Part shown: positions 28,337 to 38,750 of the stretch, one piece after another
Layout: every line of letters starts with the position of its first letter
Position numbering within the stretch: the first letter of the stretch is position 1
Origin: a bacterium
GTDB lineage: Bacteria; Patescibacteriota; Minisyncoccia; Phycocordibacterales; UBA6899
Length of the DNA: 49,520 nt
Direction of reading: 5' to 3'
NCBI GenBank assembly: GCA_021851895.1
Contig: JAJZQJ010000010.1
Span: 1-49,520, forward strand
Made by a program: the position numbers and the translations under genes
Notes under the pieces: model-generated
The model's input: the letters and a program-made list of their open reading frames with translations, nothing else
Told to the model about the DNA's origin: nothing
The model's database searches: none

Positions 28337-28370
28337 ATACACGTACGATCTCTCGATCGTGCGTGTATTT
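28337..28370 (+). terminator. Stem-loop terminator
   Basis: ATACACGTACGATC-TCTC-GATCGTGCGTGTAT. Confidence 0.75.
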
Positions 28371-28408
28371 ATCAACAAGCATCAACGCTTTTGTGCTATA
28401 ATGTAAGT

Positions 28409-30064
28409 ATGTTGCGCAACGCGAAACAGTACACCATCCCGTCGATGTTCATCGGTGCTTTTTTCGCACTCTCGCTTCCGCTTCATGTACACGCGGAGGG
28501 ACTTTTCGTACCTGTTGTGGATGATACCGTGCGAGACAGCGTCGATTATGCAGGCGGTAGACTTGATACCCTCAATGAAGCATTCAATAGCTATGCGACC
28601 GACTTCAAAAACTACGTCTACGAGGATGACAATCGCTCTTTGCGCGCCCTCCTCTCACTGAATCCTGAAACGGGAGAATCGTCACAGCTCTATCTCCCCG
28701 GAAAGCACAATCCAACGACCGGGGGAAAGGCTGAAGATCCTGTCGATCGAACAGACAAAGACACCATAGCAGCGACGAAGAACAATGCTTGTGAGCTTCG
28801 CCCGATCACAAACAACGCAAAAGCGGCGGCGATTGACGAGAAAAGCGCATGGATGAGACTCTATCAACAAGGATATATCGATAAACAGTACACTGACTTC
28901 AGTGCAACCCAAGTCAATAACTCGACTTCGCTCTCGTGTCTCCTGCAAGAGATGGTCGAACAGAACAAACTCGCACTCAACCTTAAAATTCATTCGCTTC
29001 TTCGTGACTACATCGCAACCGCGCAGGTGACCCAGCTCGCTCAACGCGCTTCTGGCATGATCGCAAAAGCGAATATTGACTGGGCGAAGACGGGAAACAA
29101 AACGACGATCACTGACGGTGATGGCAATGTGATCTCACAGGAGAGCTACTCTGTCCTCGGTAACGACCCAAATGCCTATACGAATTCGCTAACACAGGCG
29201 CGCACGAGAACGCTCCAAAATAGGATCCTCGCAAGTAACGATTCGCCCGACTCGCTACAGATCTGTGGCTCTGATAAATACGCGGTTGCACGGCAGCTCC
29301 TCATCAGTGCGCATACTCAGACATCGGACCCACTCGACACACTCAGCAGCCAAGTCAGCTGTTCGCTTACAAATAAGACGAATCCCGGTGCAGGGCTCTT
29401 TGCAACCGAGGATGGCTACAATCAATTCATCTCTCCAGGAGGCGGTGGGAGCCAGCAGGACTCGCTCGAAACACTCCAACAGCTCGTCTTAAATGACCAA
29501 AACACTGGACCAGGACTTGCATTTGCTCTCGACAATGCACAAACCGCACAAATCGGACAAATTCAGACTGATGCCACGAATCAATACATCGCAGGTGGCG
29601 GCATTCTTCCCGCAAGGCAGTGTGATCCATCAGATCCAAACTGTGATCCACGCTACTCGGAGATTTCGACACCGGGCCGCATCGTCGGAGATGTTATCTC
29701 TGGATACGTACGCTCTCCTGACGAGAGGCTCGCTGCTGCGAAGACACCAGAGGATCTCTCTGCTGTCGACACGAGCGTGAACAACTCACCATCAGAGACG
29801 ATACTGCGTAATGGTCTCGACAATACTGACGCAAATGCACTCATACCGAAACAGAATCCCGCAAAATACGTCAGCGATTTCTTGAATTCAATAGAAGGTG
29901 GCTACTTCGATCTCCAAGCAGGAACGACTGACTGGGCAGCAGGGGCGATGCTCAAGATCTACGATAACGTGATGACTGACCCTTCGGTATACATGAACAA
30001 AAACACCCTTGATCCCGCAGACACAATGGGGGATGTCTCCTCCTCAACTGCTACCACACCATAA
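28409..30064 (+). CDS. Large secreted hypothetical protein of the secretion island
   Basis: Signal peptide ...MFIGAFFALSLPLHVHA; TATAAT-N6-ATG. Confidence 0.68.
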   Translation: MLRNAKQYTIPSMFIGAFFALSLPLHVHAEGLFVPVVDDTVRDSVDYAGGRLDTLNEAFNSYATDFKNYVYEDDNRSLRALLSLNPETGESSQLYLPGKHNPTTGGKAEDPVDRTDKDTIAATKNNACELRPITNNAKAAAIDEKSAWMRLYQQGYIDKQYTDFSATQVNNSTSLSCLLQEMVEQNKLALNLKIHSLLRDYIATAQVTQLAQRASGMIAKANIDWAKTGNKTTITDGDGNVISQESYSVLGNDPNAYTNSLTQARTRTLQNRILASNDSPDSLQICGSDKYAVARQLLISAHTQTSDPLDTLSSQVSCSLTNKTNPGAGLFATEDGYNQFISPGGGGSQQDSLETLQQLVLNDQNTGPGLAFALDNAQTAQIGQIQTDATNQYIAGGGILPARQCDPSDPNCDPRYSEISTPGRIVGDVISGYVRSPDERLAAAKTPEDLSAVDTSVNNSPSETILRNGLDNTDANALIPKQNPAKYVSDFLNSIEGGYFDLQAGTTDWAAGAMLKIYDNVMTDPSVYMNKNTLDPADTMGDVSSSTATTP

Positions 30065-30085
30065 ACATCCCCTTGGGATGTTTTT
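30062..30085 (+). terminator. Intrinsic terminator
   Basis: AACATCCCCTTGGGATGTTTTTT. Confidence 0.85.
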
Positions 30086-30202
30086 TGGTCAACAAAAACA
30101 TATTTTCTCCACAGGAATCTTTGTTTTTTCGAAAAAGAATAGAAAACTCTGCTATACTAAAAGATGTAAGAAGGCACACCTCGGTGCACCTTTTTGGAGG
30201 AA

Positions 30203-32758
30203 ATGCTGCGCACACTACTGCAATCGATGAAAGCGAGGGTACGTCCGCATGTGCGGCTTTTTCCGTTTCTGCTCACCACGCTCACACTGTTCATTCTTCC
30301 TATCACGCTCTACCACGGACAGGTGATCACGACCGAGGCACACGCAAGCTGGCTCCCTGATTTCAAAGAGATCATCACTGATGCACTCGCTTGGGTCCCC
30401 GCACAGGTCGCTTGGCTCATCTTTAAGATTGCAACACTTATCTTCACGATGTCCGGATGGTTCTTTGATTTTGCACTTGATTACTCCACAAAGGGTACGA
30501 CCTACTCAAACATCCTTTTTATCAATACCGCCTGGACGTTCATACGAGACCTCATCAACTCGGGATTCATCTTCGTCATCCTTTCAATAGCATTCAAGCA
30601 ACTCCTCAGCACCGATGAGGTAAACACCACCTCACTACAAAAACGCCTGACAAAGATCGTCGTCGCGGCACTCCTCATCAACTTCAGCCTCTTTTTCACT
30701 AAAGTCATCATCGACGCATCGAATGTCGTATCTCGCGGTATCTATTACCGCATGCAGACAGTAAGCTCCGGAAATGATCTCGTCACCGGTGGGGTGAAAT
30801 ATGGACCTGCACATGCACTCGTTGAAGGACTCAACCTCACAACATTCCTCGACAACAAACAGGAGCATGTGAACAGTCTCAATAAGATGATCATCTATGG
30901 TGCGGGGGCGATTCTCATGCTCATCTCCTCACTGCTTTTCTTTGCTGCATCATTCATGTTCATCATACGCATCTTCATGTTGATAGTACTGATGATGACC
31001 TCTCCGATACTCTTTGCCACCTACGCACTTGATAATCCAACGATAAATAAATTCCAGTCCCAATGGTGGAATGAACTCAAAGGACAATCGCTATTCCCCG
31101 TGGTCTACATGCTTGTTATCTATATTGCGGTGACCTATGTCCGTTCTGATTCATTTTCGCTAAAAGGCATGTCTTTTGCGAGAGCTTTTGGTGGGGGACA
31201 GGAAGCAAGTACGAGCCTCGTCCTACTTGTCAACTACATCATTGTCACCGCACTCATGGTTTACGCACTCAAACTTGCGAAGCAAGTAGGCGAAAAAGGA
31301 GCGGGTTACGGATCGAAGGTTGGCGGTTTCGCTATGGGTAAGCTCTCCTCAACGATGGCGTGGACCGGCCGAAGCACCCTTGGTGCTGCAGGTGGCGCAC
31401 TCGCAAAGTCAAAGTTCACGCGCTCGATGATCAAGGAGGGGGGCTTCGCAGGCCGAACGATGGGCAATTTGCTTGTAAAGGGTGGAGAAAAGGCCGCACA
31501 ATCCTCATTTGACATCCGGGCATCGAAATCATTCGGATTCGTCGACAAACAAGCAGGCGGCATGGGTGCAGGGAAAGCAAACACAAAGACCTTTGCAAAG
31601 GACGGAAGTGGTCTCGCTGCAGTTGGTGGTATCGGCACACGCATGACCGCATTTGCAGGCGACAAGACAGGTGCTCTCGCAGGCGCCGCACGCACACTCG
31701 GAAGAGGAGCAGTGATCGCAGGTGGCGGAGAGAAGGCATCCGAAGACGCACTTAAGAAACGTGAACAGGAGATCATCAAGGAGATCACAGAGCGCTATAA
31801 GGACGATCCAGAGGCCGCAGCAGCGATGATACAGTCGACACTCAATATGGGGAAGACTCGCTTTGAGGGCAAAGCAGGCCGCGAAGTACGCGCAAAGCTC
31901 GCCGCGCAAAAGAAAGTCGGCGACGCAAAGGATACACTCAAGAATAAGGAGACAGTGGCGGCTGCAAGCGGCACGGCAGAGAAGAAGCCAGAACATGAAG
32001 CAGCACTTGCAGAAAAGAAACGGCACGAAGACGCAGGCACAGCTGTGCCGCAAAATGTTCTCCAGAACATCAAGAAATTCGAAGATGAAGCAAAGAAGGC
32101 AGAGGCAGAGGCAAAGAAGAAGCTCGCCGAAGCAGCTGCTCTCGTCAAACCTGAAGATGTCGCAGGCCTCGACGTGAAAACCATTGAAGTACTTGCGAAA
32201 TCGAATGCGCTCACCGTCGCGCACATCAAGGAGATCGAGAAGCTCATTCAGGAGCAGAGCACCTTCAGTGATGAAGAAGTCGGGAAGCTTAATGCGATGG
32301 CGAAAGAGCTTCGCAAAACAGGTTCAAACAGCGTAAAGACACATCTGACCAACAGTAAGCTGAAGGACATGTCGCCGTTCGAGCTCGGTTTCGATACTGA
32401 TGTCGCAGAGGCAGCTACAACACTTTCCACTTCGAGCGCTACAGCGGAGCAAAAAGCTGAGGCAAATAAACAGCTCGTCGCTGCGATGCGCGCAATCGAC
32501 AGTAGGGAGCTCGAAGACATCGACCACTCGACACTCCTTCAAAGAGACGTGGTCGCACATGTCCCACCCGCAAAACTTGCTGCATATATCAAGCGTGCGC
32601 GCGATGCGGGAAATACGGAGATCGTCGATATGGCAGAACAAGAAGCGCTTGCGGTTGATGCCGCAATCGCAAGGGAAACCGACAAGAAAAAGAAAGCAAA
32701 CCTCACAACATTCGCAAACGCACTTCGTGGTCAAGGTGGTGGCAAGAAAAAGAATTGA
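30203..32758 (+). CDS. VirB6/TrbL-like polytopic membrane protein with long charged C-terminal domain
   Basis: ~6 hydrophobic helices; Gly/Ala linker; Lys/Glu/Ala-rich tail after about residue 400. Confidence 0.7.
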   Translation: MLRTLLQSMKARVRPHVRLFPFLLTTLTLFILPITLYHGQVITTEAHASWLPDFKEIITDALAWVPAQVAWLIFKIATLIFTMSGWFFDFALDYSTKGTTYSNILFINTAWTFIRDLINSGFIFVILSIAFKQLLSTDEVNTTSLQKRLTKIVVAALLINFSLFFTKVIIDASNVVSRGIYYRMQTVSSGNDLVTGGVKYGPAHALVEGLNLTTFLDNKQEHVNSLNKMIIYGAGAILMLISSLLFFAASFMFIIRIFMLIVLMMTSPILFATYALDNPTINKFQSQWWNELKGQSLFPVVYMLVIYIAVTYVRSDSFSLKGMSFARAFGGGQEASTSLVLLVNYIIVTALMVYALKLAKQVGEKGAGYGSKVGGFAMGKLSSTMAWTGRSTLGAAGGALAKSKFTRSMIKEGGFAGRTMGNLLVKGGEKAAQSSFDIRASKSFGFVDKQAGGMGAGKANTKTFAKDGSGLAAVGGIGTRMTAFAGDKTGALAGAARTLGRGAVIAGGGEKASEDALKKREQEIIKEITERYKDDPEAAAAMIQSTLNMGKTRFEGKAGREVRAKLAAQKKVGDAKDTLKNKETVAAASGTAEKKPEHEAALAEKKRHEDAGTAVPQNVLQNIKKFEDEAKKAEAEAKKKLAEAAALVKPEDVAGLDVKTIEVLAKSNALTVAHIKEIEKLIQEQSTFSDEEVGKLNAMAKELRKTGSNSVKTHLTNSKLKDMSPFELGFDTDVAEAATTLSTSSATAEQKAEANKQLVAAMRAIDSRELEDIDHSTLLQRDVVAHVPPAKLAAYIKRARDAGNTEIVDMAEQEALAVDAAIARETDKKKKANLTTFANALRGQGGGKKKN

Positions 32759-32763
32759 AAATA

Positions 32764-32789
32764 AAAACATCGCAAATGCGATGTTTTTA
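32764..32789 (+). terminator. Intrinsic terminator
   Basis: AAAAACATCGCAAATGCGATGTTTTT. Confidence 0.85.
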
Positions 32790-32833
32790 TATGAAAAAGC
32801 GCGAGTCAAAGACTCGCGCAAGAAAGCATCGCT

Positions 32834-33265
32834 TCACTTCTTTTTCTTTTTCTCGAGGATGAGCGCCCGCACAAGAAAGCTGAACGAGACGGGAACCATG
32901 CACAAGGTGAAGAAGGAAACGAAGAAAAAGAAAATATTGAGGAGTCCGCCGGTTATGGTTTTATCAGCATGCCCCATGGCGATCCAGAGGCGTGCAGTGA
33001 GCGAGGTAGAGAGGATCGTCGAGATCCAGCTCCAGAACATGCGCCCACCATCGAACTTCTCCTTCCCAGACTTTCCAAAGGTCTTCCAGATGAGGAAGAG
33101 CAGGGTGAACGCCGACAAGAAAAGCCAAGCGACACCAAAGATACTGAACGCGAGACCAACGCCACTGTCACCACCGACTGCATACCTCTTATAGGTAAAG
33201 AGGTAGGTGATGAAATAGAGAATGAAAGCGAATGGCCCGAAGAGAAAACGCCGCACACGAGTCAT
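32834..33265 (-). CDS. Small multi-TM hypothetical protein
   Basis: SD TTTGGAGGTTCC-ATG at 33265; four hydrophobic segments. Confidence 0.65.
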   Translation of the reverse strand: MTRVRRFLFGPFAFILYFITYLFTYKRYAVGGDSGVGLAFSIFGVAWLFLSAFTLLFLIWKTFGKSGKEKFDGGRMFWSWISTILSTSLTARLWIAMGHADKTITGGLLNIFFFFVSFFTLCMVPVSFSFLVRALILEKKKKK

Positions 33266-33361
33266 GGAACCTCCAAATGATCCACAAGTAATATAACATA
33301 CATTATACAAATTGTCAATATTATTGAGGAATGTGGCTATATTTTCTGCTATAATATTCGT

Positions 33362-34030
33362 ATGAATCTATTGCTTGCAAGAATGAGCAAACTCCCCGTA
33401 GAACTTCGCGCACTCATTGAGTCCGATGATGTCATCTATGTCATTGATGAAATAGGGGATAAATTCGATATCCCTGAAGCCTGGAGGGGGGAGCTTATTC
33501 GCGCAACAATACGCGTGCTTTCGGGAATCATGCAGCCAAAGGATTTCATTCCGTTCCTTGTGAGTGAATATGACCTCTCAAATGAGGAGGCCTTAAAACT
33601 TGCACTTGCAATAAACGAAAAGATATTCTCCGCAGTGAAACCTCAACTCGCATCACTCCACAACATTGCGGATAATCGCATTGCGCGTAGGCTCAAAGTA
33701 CCGCACAAGCCCCGCCAAATGCAGATCGCAAACGAAACGGAACTCCTCCCTGAATCCGAAGCACCTATCGCACCATCTGCTGACCCTGCGCCCGCTGAGC
33801 AAATTGCAACGATTCAATATGTCGCACCAGCTCCGCAGCTCGGGAGCCAACCTTCTCCGATGACGACACACTTCGCGCAAATCCCCCCACTTCCACAATT
33901 CGTCACACCCGGAGCAGTGAATCCCGCGATGCGTGTTCCACACCCCGTTGTCGAGACACCACTGCGTTCACCCCTCACCTCAAAGCTCGGTAATATGCGC
34001 AGCGGTGACCCCTATAGGGAACAACCATAG
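33362..34030 (+). CDS. Hypothetical protein with Pro/Ala-rich disordered C-terminus
   Basis: TATAAT-N6-ATG; low-complexity tail. Confidence 0.65.
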   Translation: MNLLLARMSKLPVELRALIESDDVIYVIDEIGDKFDIPEAWRGELIRATIRVLSGIMQPKDFIPFLVSEYDLSNEEALKLALAINEKIFSAVKPQLASLHNIADNRIARRLKVPHKPRQMQIANETELLPESEAPIAPSADPAPAEQIATIQYVAPAPQLGSQPSPMTTHFAQIPPLPQFVTPGAVNPAMRVPHPVVETPLRSPLTSKLGNMRSGDPYREQP

Positions 34031-34050
34031 CGTGCGCTTTCGTTCCTCAT

Positions 34051-34458
34051 ATGCAATTTCAAGTACCTCAATTCATCGACATTGAAGACAAGATCGTCGG
34101 GCCACTCACCCTGAAGCAGTTTCTCTACATTGCAGGAAACGCTGCACTCGCTTATGTCTTCTATACGTTCATTCCCGTCGCTGCAATAGGGGTACTTTTT
34201 GCAATAGCTTTTCTCTCATTCGGAATGCTCCTTGCATTCTACAAATACAACAACCGTCCATTGATCAAGATGGTCTCTGCGGTCTTCTTCTACTACATCA
34301 AACCTAGACTTTATATTTGGAAACCTCAGAAACAAAAAGAAGAAAAGAAACGCGTCGTCGATATGTCACGCTATAAGGCGACAAAGAGTACTGCAGCTGA
34401 GCTCTCTGCTCCGAGCTCGAGCAGGCTAAATGAACTCAGTTGGAAGGTTGACATGTAA
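34051..34458 (+). CDS. PrgI-family (VirB3-like) membrane protein
   Basis: MQFQVPQFIDIEDKIVGPLTLKQFLYIAGNAALAYVFY, two TMs, PLIKMV...KPRLYIW. Confidence 0.8.
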   Translation: MQFQVPQFIDIEDKIVGPLTLKQFLYIAGNAALAYVFYTFIPVAAIGVLFAIAFLSFGMLLAFYKYNNRPLIKMVSAVFFYYIKPRLYIWKPQKQKEEKKRVVDMSRYKATKSTAAELSAPSSSRLNELSWKVDM

Positions 34459-34463
34459 ACAAA

Positions 34464-34490
34464 GGCCACCACGAACCATGGTGGCCTTTC
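34464..34490 (+). terminator. Stem-loop terminator
   Basis: AAAGGCCACCA..TGGTGGCCTTT. Confidence 0.7.
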
Positions 34491-34524
34491 GGTTCCTGAC
34501 AGTAAATCATGTTATAATGAGCAC

Positions 34525-35127
34525 ATGGCAGTTCCAGGAAAAGCAGCGCAAAATTTCGTTCCTATCCGCGAGATCCGCGATGGTATCATCATTCTCGAAA
34601 ATGGTGAGCTTCGACGCATTCTCATCACCTCAACCCTCAATTTCGGCCTCAAATCTGCCGACGAGCAGGCGGCGCTGCTTGGTCAATTTCAAAACTTTCT
34701 CAACAGCCTTGATTTTTCAATACAGATCGTCGTGCAAAGCAAGCGCCTCGACATTCGCCCGTATCTTAGACTTCTTGAGGAGCGCGAAAAAGCACAGCTT
34801 GTTGACGCGATGAAGATCCAAGTGCACGAATACATCGCATTTATTCGCGACTTCACCAATCGTACAAACATCATGTCAAAGAGCTTCTTCGTCGTCGTTC
34901 CATTCGCGGCGAGCGTGAAAAAGGACGGGAAGGGTAATGCGGTATCAGCAGACGCAACCCGGTCCTTCGAAGAGGCACGTATGCAACTCGAACAACGTGT
35001 TGCGGTTGTACAACAAGGACTATCAAGCTGCGACATCCGCACCGCACCGCTCGGCACAGAGGAGGTAACAGAGATCTTTTATAAGAAATTCAACCCGGGA
35101 GAACTTGAGACAGCGGTTGTAAAATAA
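34525..35127 (+). CDS. VirB4/TraC N-terminal-domain-like protein
   Basis: VPIREIRDGIIILENGELRRILITSTLNFGLKSADEQAALLGQFQNFLNSLDFSIQIVVQS; directly upstream of the VirB4 ATPase. Confidence 0.65.
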   Translation: MAVPGKAAQNFVPIREIRDGIIILENGELRRILITSTLNFGLKSADEQAALLGQFQNFLNSLDFSIQIVVQSKRLDIRPYLRLLEEREKAQLVDAMKIQVHEYIAFIRDFTNRTNIMSKSFFVVVPFAASVKKDGKGNAVSADATRSFEEARMQLEQRVAVVQQGLSSCDIRTAPLGTEEVTEIFYKKFNPGELETAVVK

Positions 35128-35136
35128 CTTCACATC

Positions 35137-36900
35137 ATGGATAACATGCTTTCCCCCGATGTCACGACTTCGAGTGACACCTCTCTCAAAGACATACTTG
35201 CACCTGCTGCGGTAAAGATAACACCGAACGAACTTTATATCGGATCGAAGATGGCTCGAACGATGTTCGTCATCTCCTACCCACGAAACCTCTCTCAAGA
35301 CTGGTTCACTCCGATCATCAACCTTGATAAGGCTTTCGATATCTCCATACACATCCACCCGATCTCAACAGAAGAGGCACTCCACGCTTTTCAAAAGAAA
35401 GTCGCTGAAGTCCAGAGTCAGATCGCAGACCGAGAAGAAAAAGGTCTCGTGCGCGATCCTATGCTCGATACCGCATATCAGGACCTCGAGGACCTGCGTG
35501 ATGGGCTTCAGCAGGCATCAGAGAAACTCTTCGATGTTGGGCTCTATATCACCATATACGCGAATGACAAGACGGATCTTGATCGCGTAGAAGGAGAGAT
35601 CAAGTCCATTCTCGATGCGAAAATGGTCTACGTGAAACCGACGATATTTCAACAGGAGGAGGGTTTCCGTTCCGTGCTCCCCATAGCGAGCGACGAGCTT
35701 GAGGTGCATTATAAGCTCAACTCTGCACCACTTTCTTCGATCTTCCCATTCGTATCCTTCGATCTCACCTCAGACAAAGGTATTCTTTGGGGAATCAATC
35801 GACATAACGCATCCCTCGTCTTATTCGATCGATTCTCGATGCCGAACTACAACTCCGTCATGTTTGCGAGCTCTGGTTCGGGAAAATCCTATACAACAAA
35901 ACTCGAAGTCATCCGCACGCTCATGTTTGACGCCGACGTCATCGTCATCGACCCCGAGCAGGAGTATCTGTACCTCGCTGAGGCGACAGGGGGGCGCTAC
36001 TTCAATATTTCGCTCACTTCAGAGCACCACATCAACCCATTCGACCTTCCTATGCCTGGGGATGATGAATCCTTTGGTGACGTCTTGCGCTCAAACATCA
36101 TCTTCCTCATCGGACTTTTCCGTGTGATGCTCGGAGGACTCTCTCCAGTAGAAGATGGAATCATGGATCGCGCGATCACCGAAACGTACGCGATGAAGGA
36201 TATCAATGAGAACTCGAATTGGGCAGATGTCGAACCACCGCTACTCACCGATCTCGAAATGGTCCTTTCAGGAATGGAAGGAACGGAAAATCTCCTTCAG
36301 CGTCTTGAAAAATTCACTCGTGGTACTTGGTCAGGATTCCTCAACCAGCCGACAAATGTCGACATCACGAAGCGCTTCACGGTCTTCTCGATCAGAAACA
36401 TGGAAGACGAACTCAAAACAGTTGCGATGCACATCATCACACATCACATCTGGACAGCGGTCAGGAAAGAACTTCGGAAGCGATTGCTTATCGTCGATGA
36501 GGCATGGATCATGATGAAATCGGAAGATACCGCTTCATTCCTCTTCGGGCTCGCAAAGCGTGGACGTAAATACTATCTCGGAATCGCAACGATCACCCAA
36601 GACGTCAATGACTTCCTCAAATCGCCCTACGGCCTACCTATTCTCACCAATTCCTCCATTCAGATCCTTCTGAAGCAGTCTCCAATGACCATCGACACTG
36701 TCCAGGAAGCCTTTCACCTCACTGATGAAGAAAAGTACCTCCTCCTTGAATCAGGCGTGGGAGAGGGCATATTCTTTGCGGGTTTGAAGCATGTCGCCAT
36801 CAAGGTCTACGCTTCATACACCGAAGACCAAATCGTTTCTTCGGACCCCGCACAAATGCTCGCAATAAAGCGCGCGAAAGCACAGATCAGTAATACATAA
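35137..36900 (+). CDS. VirB4/TraC-like secretion ATPase
   Basis: Walker A MFASSGSGKSYTTKLE; DVIVIDPEQEYLYLA; LLIVDEAWIMM; ITQDVNDF. Confidence 0.92.
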   Translation: MDNMLSPDVTTSSDTSLKDILAPAAVKITPNELYIGSKMARTMFVISYPRNLSQDWFTPIINLDKAFDISIHIHPISTEEALHAFQKKVAEVQSQIADREEKGLVRDPMLDTAYQDLEDLRDGLQQASEKLFDVGLYITIYANDKTDLDRVEGEIKSILDAKMVYVKPTIFQQEEGFRSVLPIASDELEVHYKLNSAPLSSIFPFVSFDLTSDKGILWGINRHNASLVLFDRFSMPNYNSVMFASSGSGKSYTTKLEVIRTLMFDADVIVIDPEQEYLYLAEATGGRYFNISLTSEHHINPFDLPMPGDDESFGDVLRSNIIFLIGLFRVMLGGLSPVEDGIMDRAITETYAMKDINENSNWADVEPPLLTDLEMVLSGMEGTENLLQRLEKFTRGTWSGFLNQPTNVDITKRFTVFSIRNMEDELKTVAMHIITHHIWTAVRKELRKRLLIVDEAWIMMKSEDTASFLFGLAKRGRKYYLGIATITQDVNDFLKSPYGLPILTNSSIQILLKQSPMTIDTVQEAFHLTDEEKYLLLESGVGEGIFFAGLKHVAIKVYASYTEDQIVSSDPAQMLAIKRAKAQISNT

Positions 36901-36901
36901 A

Positions 36902-36926
36902 CAACACTTTTGTGTTGTTTTTTGTC
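36902..36926 (+). terminator. Intrinsic terminator
   Basis: AACACTTTTGTGTTGTTTTTTG. Confidence 0.8.
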
Positions 36927-36971
36927 GCTCCTATCGAGAGCGAAAGCGAAAAAATACTGTATAATAGAGCT

Positions 36972-37778
36972 ATGGCCACAGGAGCAGCGCGCGCAGGAGG
37001 TATGTTAAAGAGCACGGGGGTACGCAGAGTTGCCCCTATTAGCGCCGCACAAAGAGACAAGATCGATCTCTCAAAAAAAAGACTCAGTGAAGCAACCGAC
37101 GCCGGCCAGTCGAATATTCGCCCAGCGAACAACCAATCCGAGCCACGGCGCATTGTCGAAGTCGCAGGACAGAGACTTCGCGCACAAGAAAAGAATCAAC
37201 AAACAAGTAACGATAGCGAATCTCTTGAGGAACGTTGGGCATCGGCGGAGATGCGAGCGGAACTCATCAGCCGAAACAATTTAAAACAACTTGAAATCAA
37301 AAAAAGAGAAGAGGAGATAGCGCGACTCCCAAAAGAGTTTACCTACAAAAAACCCGCAAGTGGAATCGGTTTCTACTTCATCCTCCTCTTAATGGTCGCA
37401 AAAGACATCATTGCGATCATTATCAAGATCATAGAGCTCATTGGTGATGCGACGGTCATCATTGGTATCATCGTCTGGATAGTTGCCTCAGCGCTCGACT
37501 TCTTCGCTTACACTTGTTCTCAGCTCTACTTCTTCCTTAATGGCATACCCATGAATGGGAAAAAGGCGAAGATACAAGTGATGGGCATGATCATCGAAAT
37601 GGTTCCAATACTCGGTTTTCTCCCCACAGAAACTTTGGCACTCATTTGGGTACGTATCGAAGCAAACAAGGAAGCGCGACAAAGAGCACTTGATGATATG
37701 AACGAAAGAATCGAAACCCTGCAACAAGAGATCGCTGAACTGCGCAGCGACAACGAAGTTCCAATGCAATATGCATAA
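36972..37778 (+). CDS. Hypothetical membrane protein of the secretion island
   Basis: TATAAT-N6-ATG; central hydrophobic helices. Confidence 0.65.
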   Translation: MATGAARAGGMLKSTGVRRVAPISAAQRDKIDLSKKRLSEATDAGQSNIRPANNQSEPRRIVEVAGQRLRAQEKNQQTSNDSESLEERWASAEMRAELISRNNLKQLEIKKREEEIARLPKEFTYKKPASGIGFYFILLLMVAKDIIAIIIKIIELIGDATVIIGIIVWIVASALDFFAYTCSQLYFFLNGIPMNGKKAKIQVMGMIIEMVPILGFLPTETLALIWVRIEANKEARQRALDDMNERIETLQQEIAELRSDNEVPMQYA

Positions 37779-37784
37779 CGTCAT

Positions 37785-38747
37785 ATGAAAAAAATAATTC
37801 TCTCAACCTTATTCGTCCTTTCGACCGCACTCCCAAGTGTTGCTTTTGCGAACAGTATCATCAGTATAGATACAAAAGGACCAATACAGCCTGATGGGCA
37901 GGTCACTGTCCAAGTCTCATCGTCAGTGATCGATCTCGGTGGTGCAACGATCGCCTGGTCTGTTGATGGGCAACCAATGAGCGAGGATATCGGATTAACC
38001 TCAATGAAAGTGACCGTTGGAGCACTTGGCGAGCAAACACATGTCACCGCGATCACCACATTATTTGGTAGAATTTACCGCAATGACATCGTACTGAGCC
38101 CATCCATTATGGATGTACTCTGGGAAGCACAGACTGCGGTGCCCCCTTTCTTTCATGGTAAAGCACTTCCGTCACACATGAGTATCGTAAAGACCCTCGC
38201 CATCCCATTCTTTGGGGCCGTTGCGACTGACACACTGCCGAGCTATAGCTGGAAAAAGGATCGCACAATATCTCTTGGCGAAGGAGTAGGCAATAACAGC
38301 GTACAAACACTTGGTGCATGGCAAGATTCAACACTCCCACTAAGTATCGACGCAAAACTCGGAGATCAGGCCGTTGCTCAGACATTACGCATTCCATCCT
38401 TCGTCCCGTCTGCATATTTCTATGAACTCTCTCCAACACAAGGGGTTTTAACAACAAATGCTCTACAAAACACCTTTATGAAGGATGGATCGGAATTGTC
38501 ACTTCTCGCTGTACCCTATGGTATTGCAAACAGTGAGCGAAGCAGGAGTAAAGTGCAATATGATTGGACAGCAAATGGAACGAATATTCTCTCTGGCTTC
38601 GGACAAAACCTTGAACGTATCCGCCTCTCTCGTGTCAACGATCCGAATAATGCAGGAAAGATAGGGCTAGATTTCTCTGCGCAGAATGCAGTCAATGTGA
38701 TGCAGCTCGCAAAAGGTAGTTTTACTTGGTTATTCAATAATAAATAA
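37785..38747 (+). CDS. Hypothetical secreted protein
   Basis: Signal peptide MKKIILSTLFVLSTALPSVAFA; translationally close to neighbours. Confidence 0.7.
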   Translation: MKKIILSTLFVLSTALPSVAFANSIISIDTKGPIQPDGQVTVQVSSSVIDLGGATIAWSVDGQPMSEDIGLTSMKVTVGALGEQTHVTAITTLFGRIYRNDIVLSPSIMDVLWEAQTAVPPFFHGKALPSHMSIVKTLAIPFFGAVATDTLPSYSWKKDRTISLGEGVGNNSVQTLGAWQDSTLPLSIDAKLGDQAVAQTLRIPSFVPSAYFYELSPTQGVLTTNALQNTFMKDGSELSLLAVPYGIANSERSRSKVQYDWTANGTNILSGFGQNLERIRLSRVNDPNNAGKIGLDFSAQNAVNVMQLAKGSFTWLFNNK

Positions 38748-38750
38748 CAT

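Noticed and set aside
31306-32247. Minus-strand ORFs opposite the TrbL-like tail
   Set aside because: Low-complexity antisense of a Lys/Glu/Ala-rich coding region.
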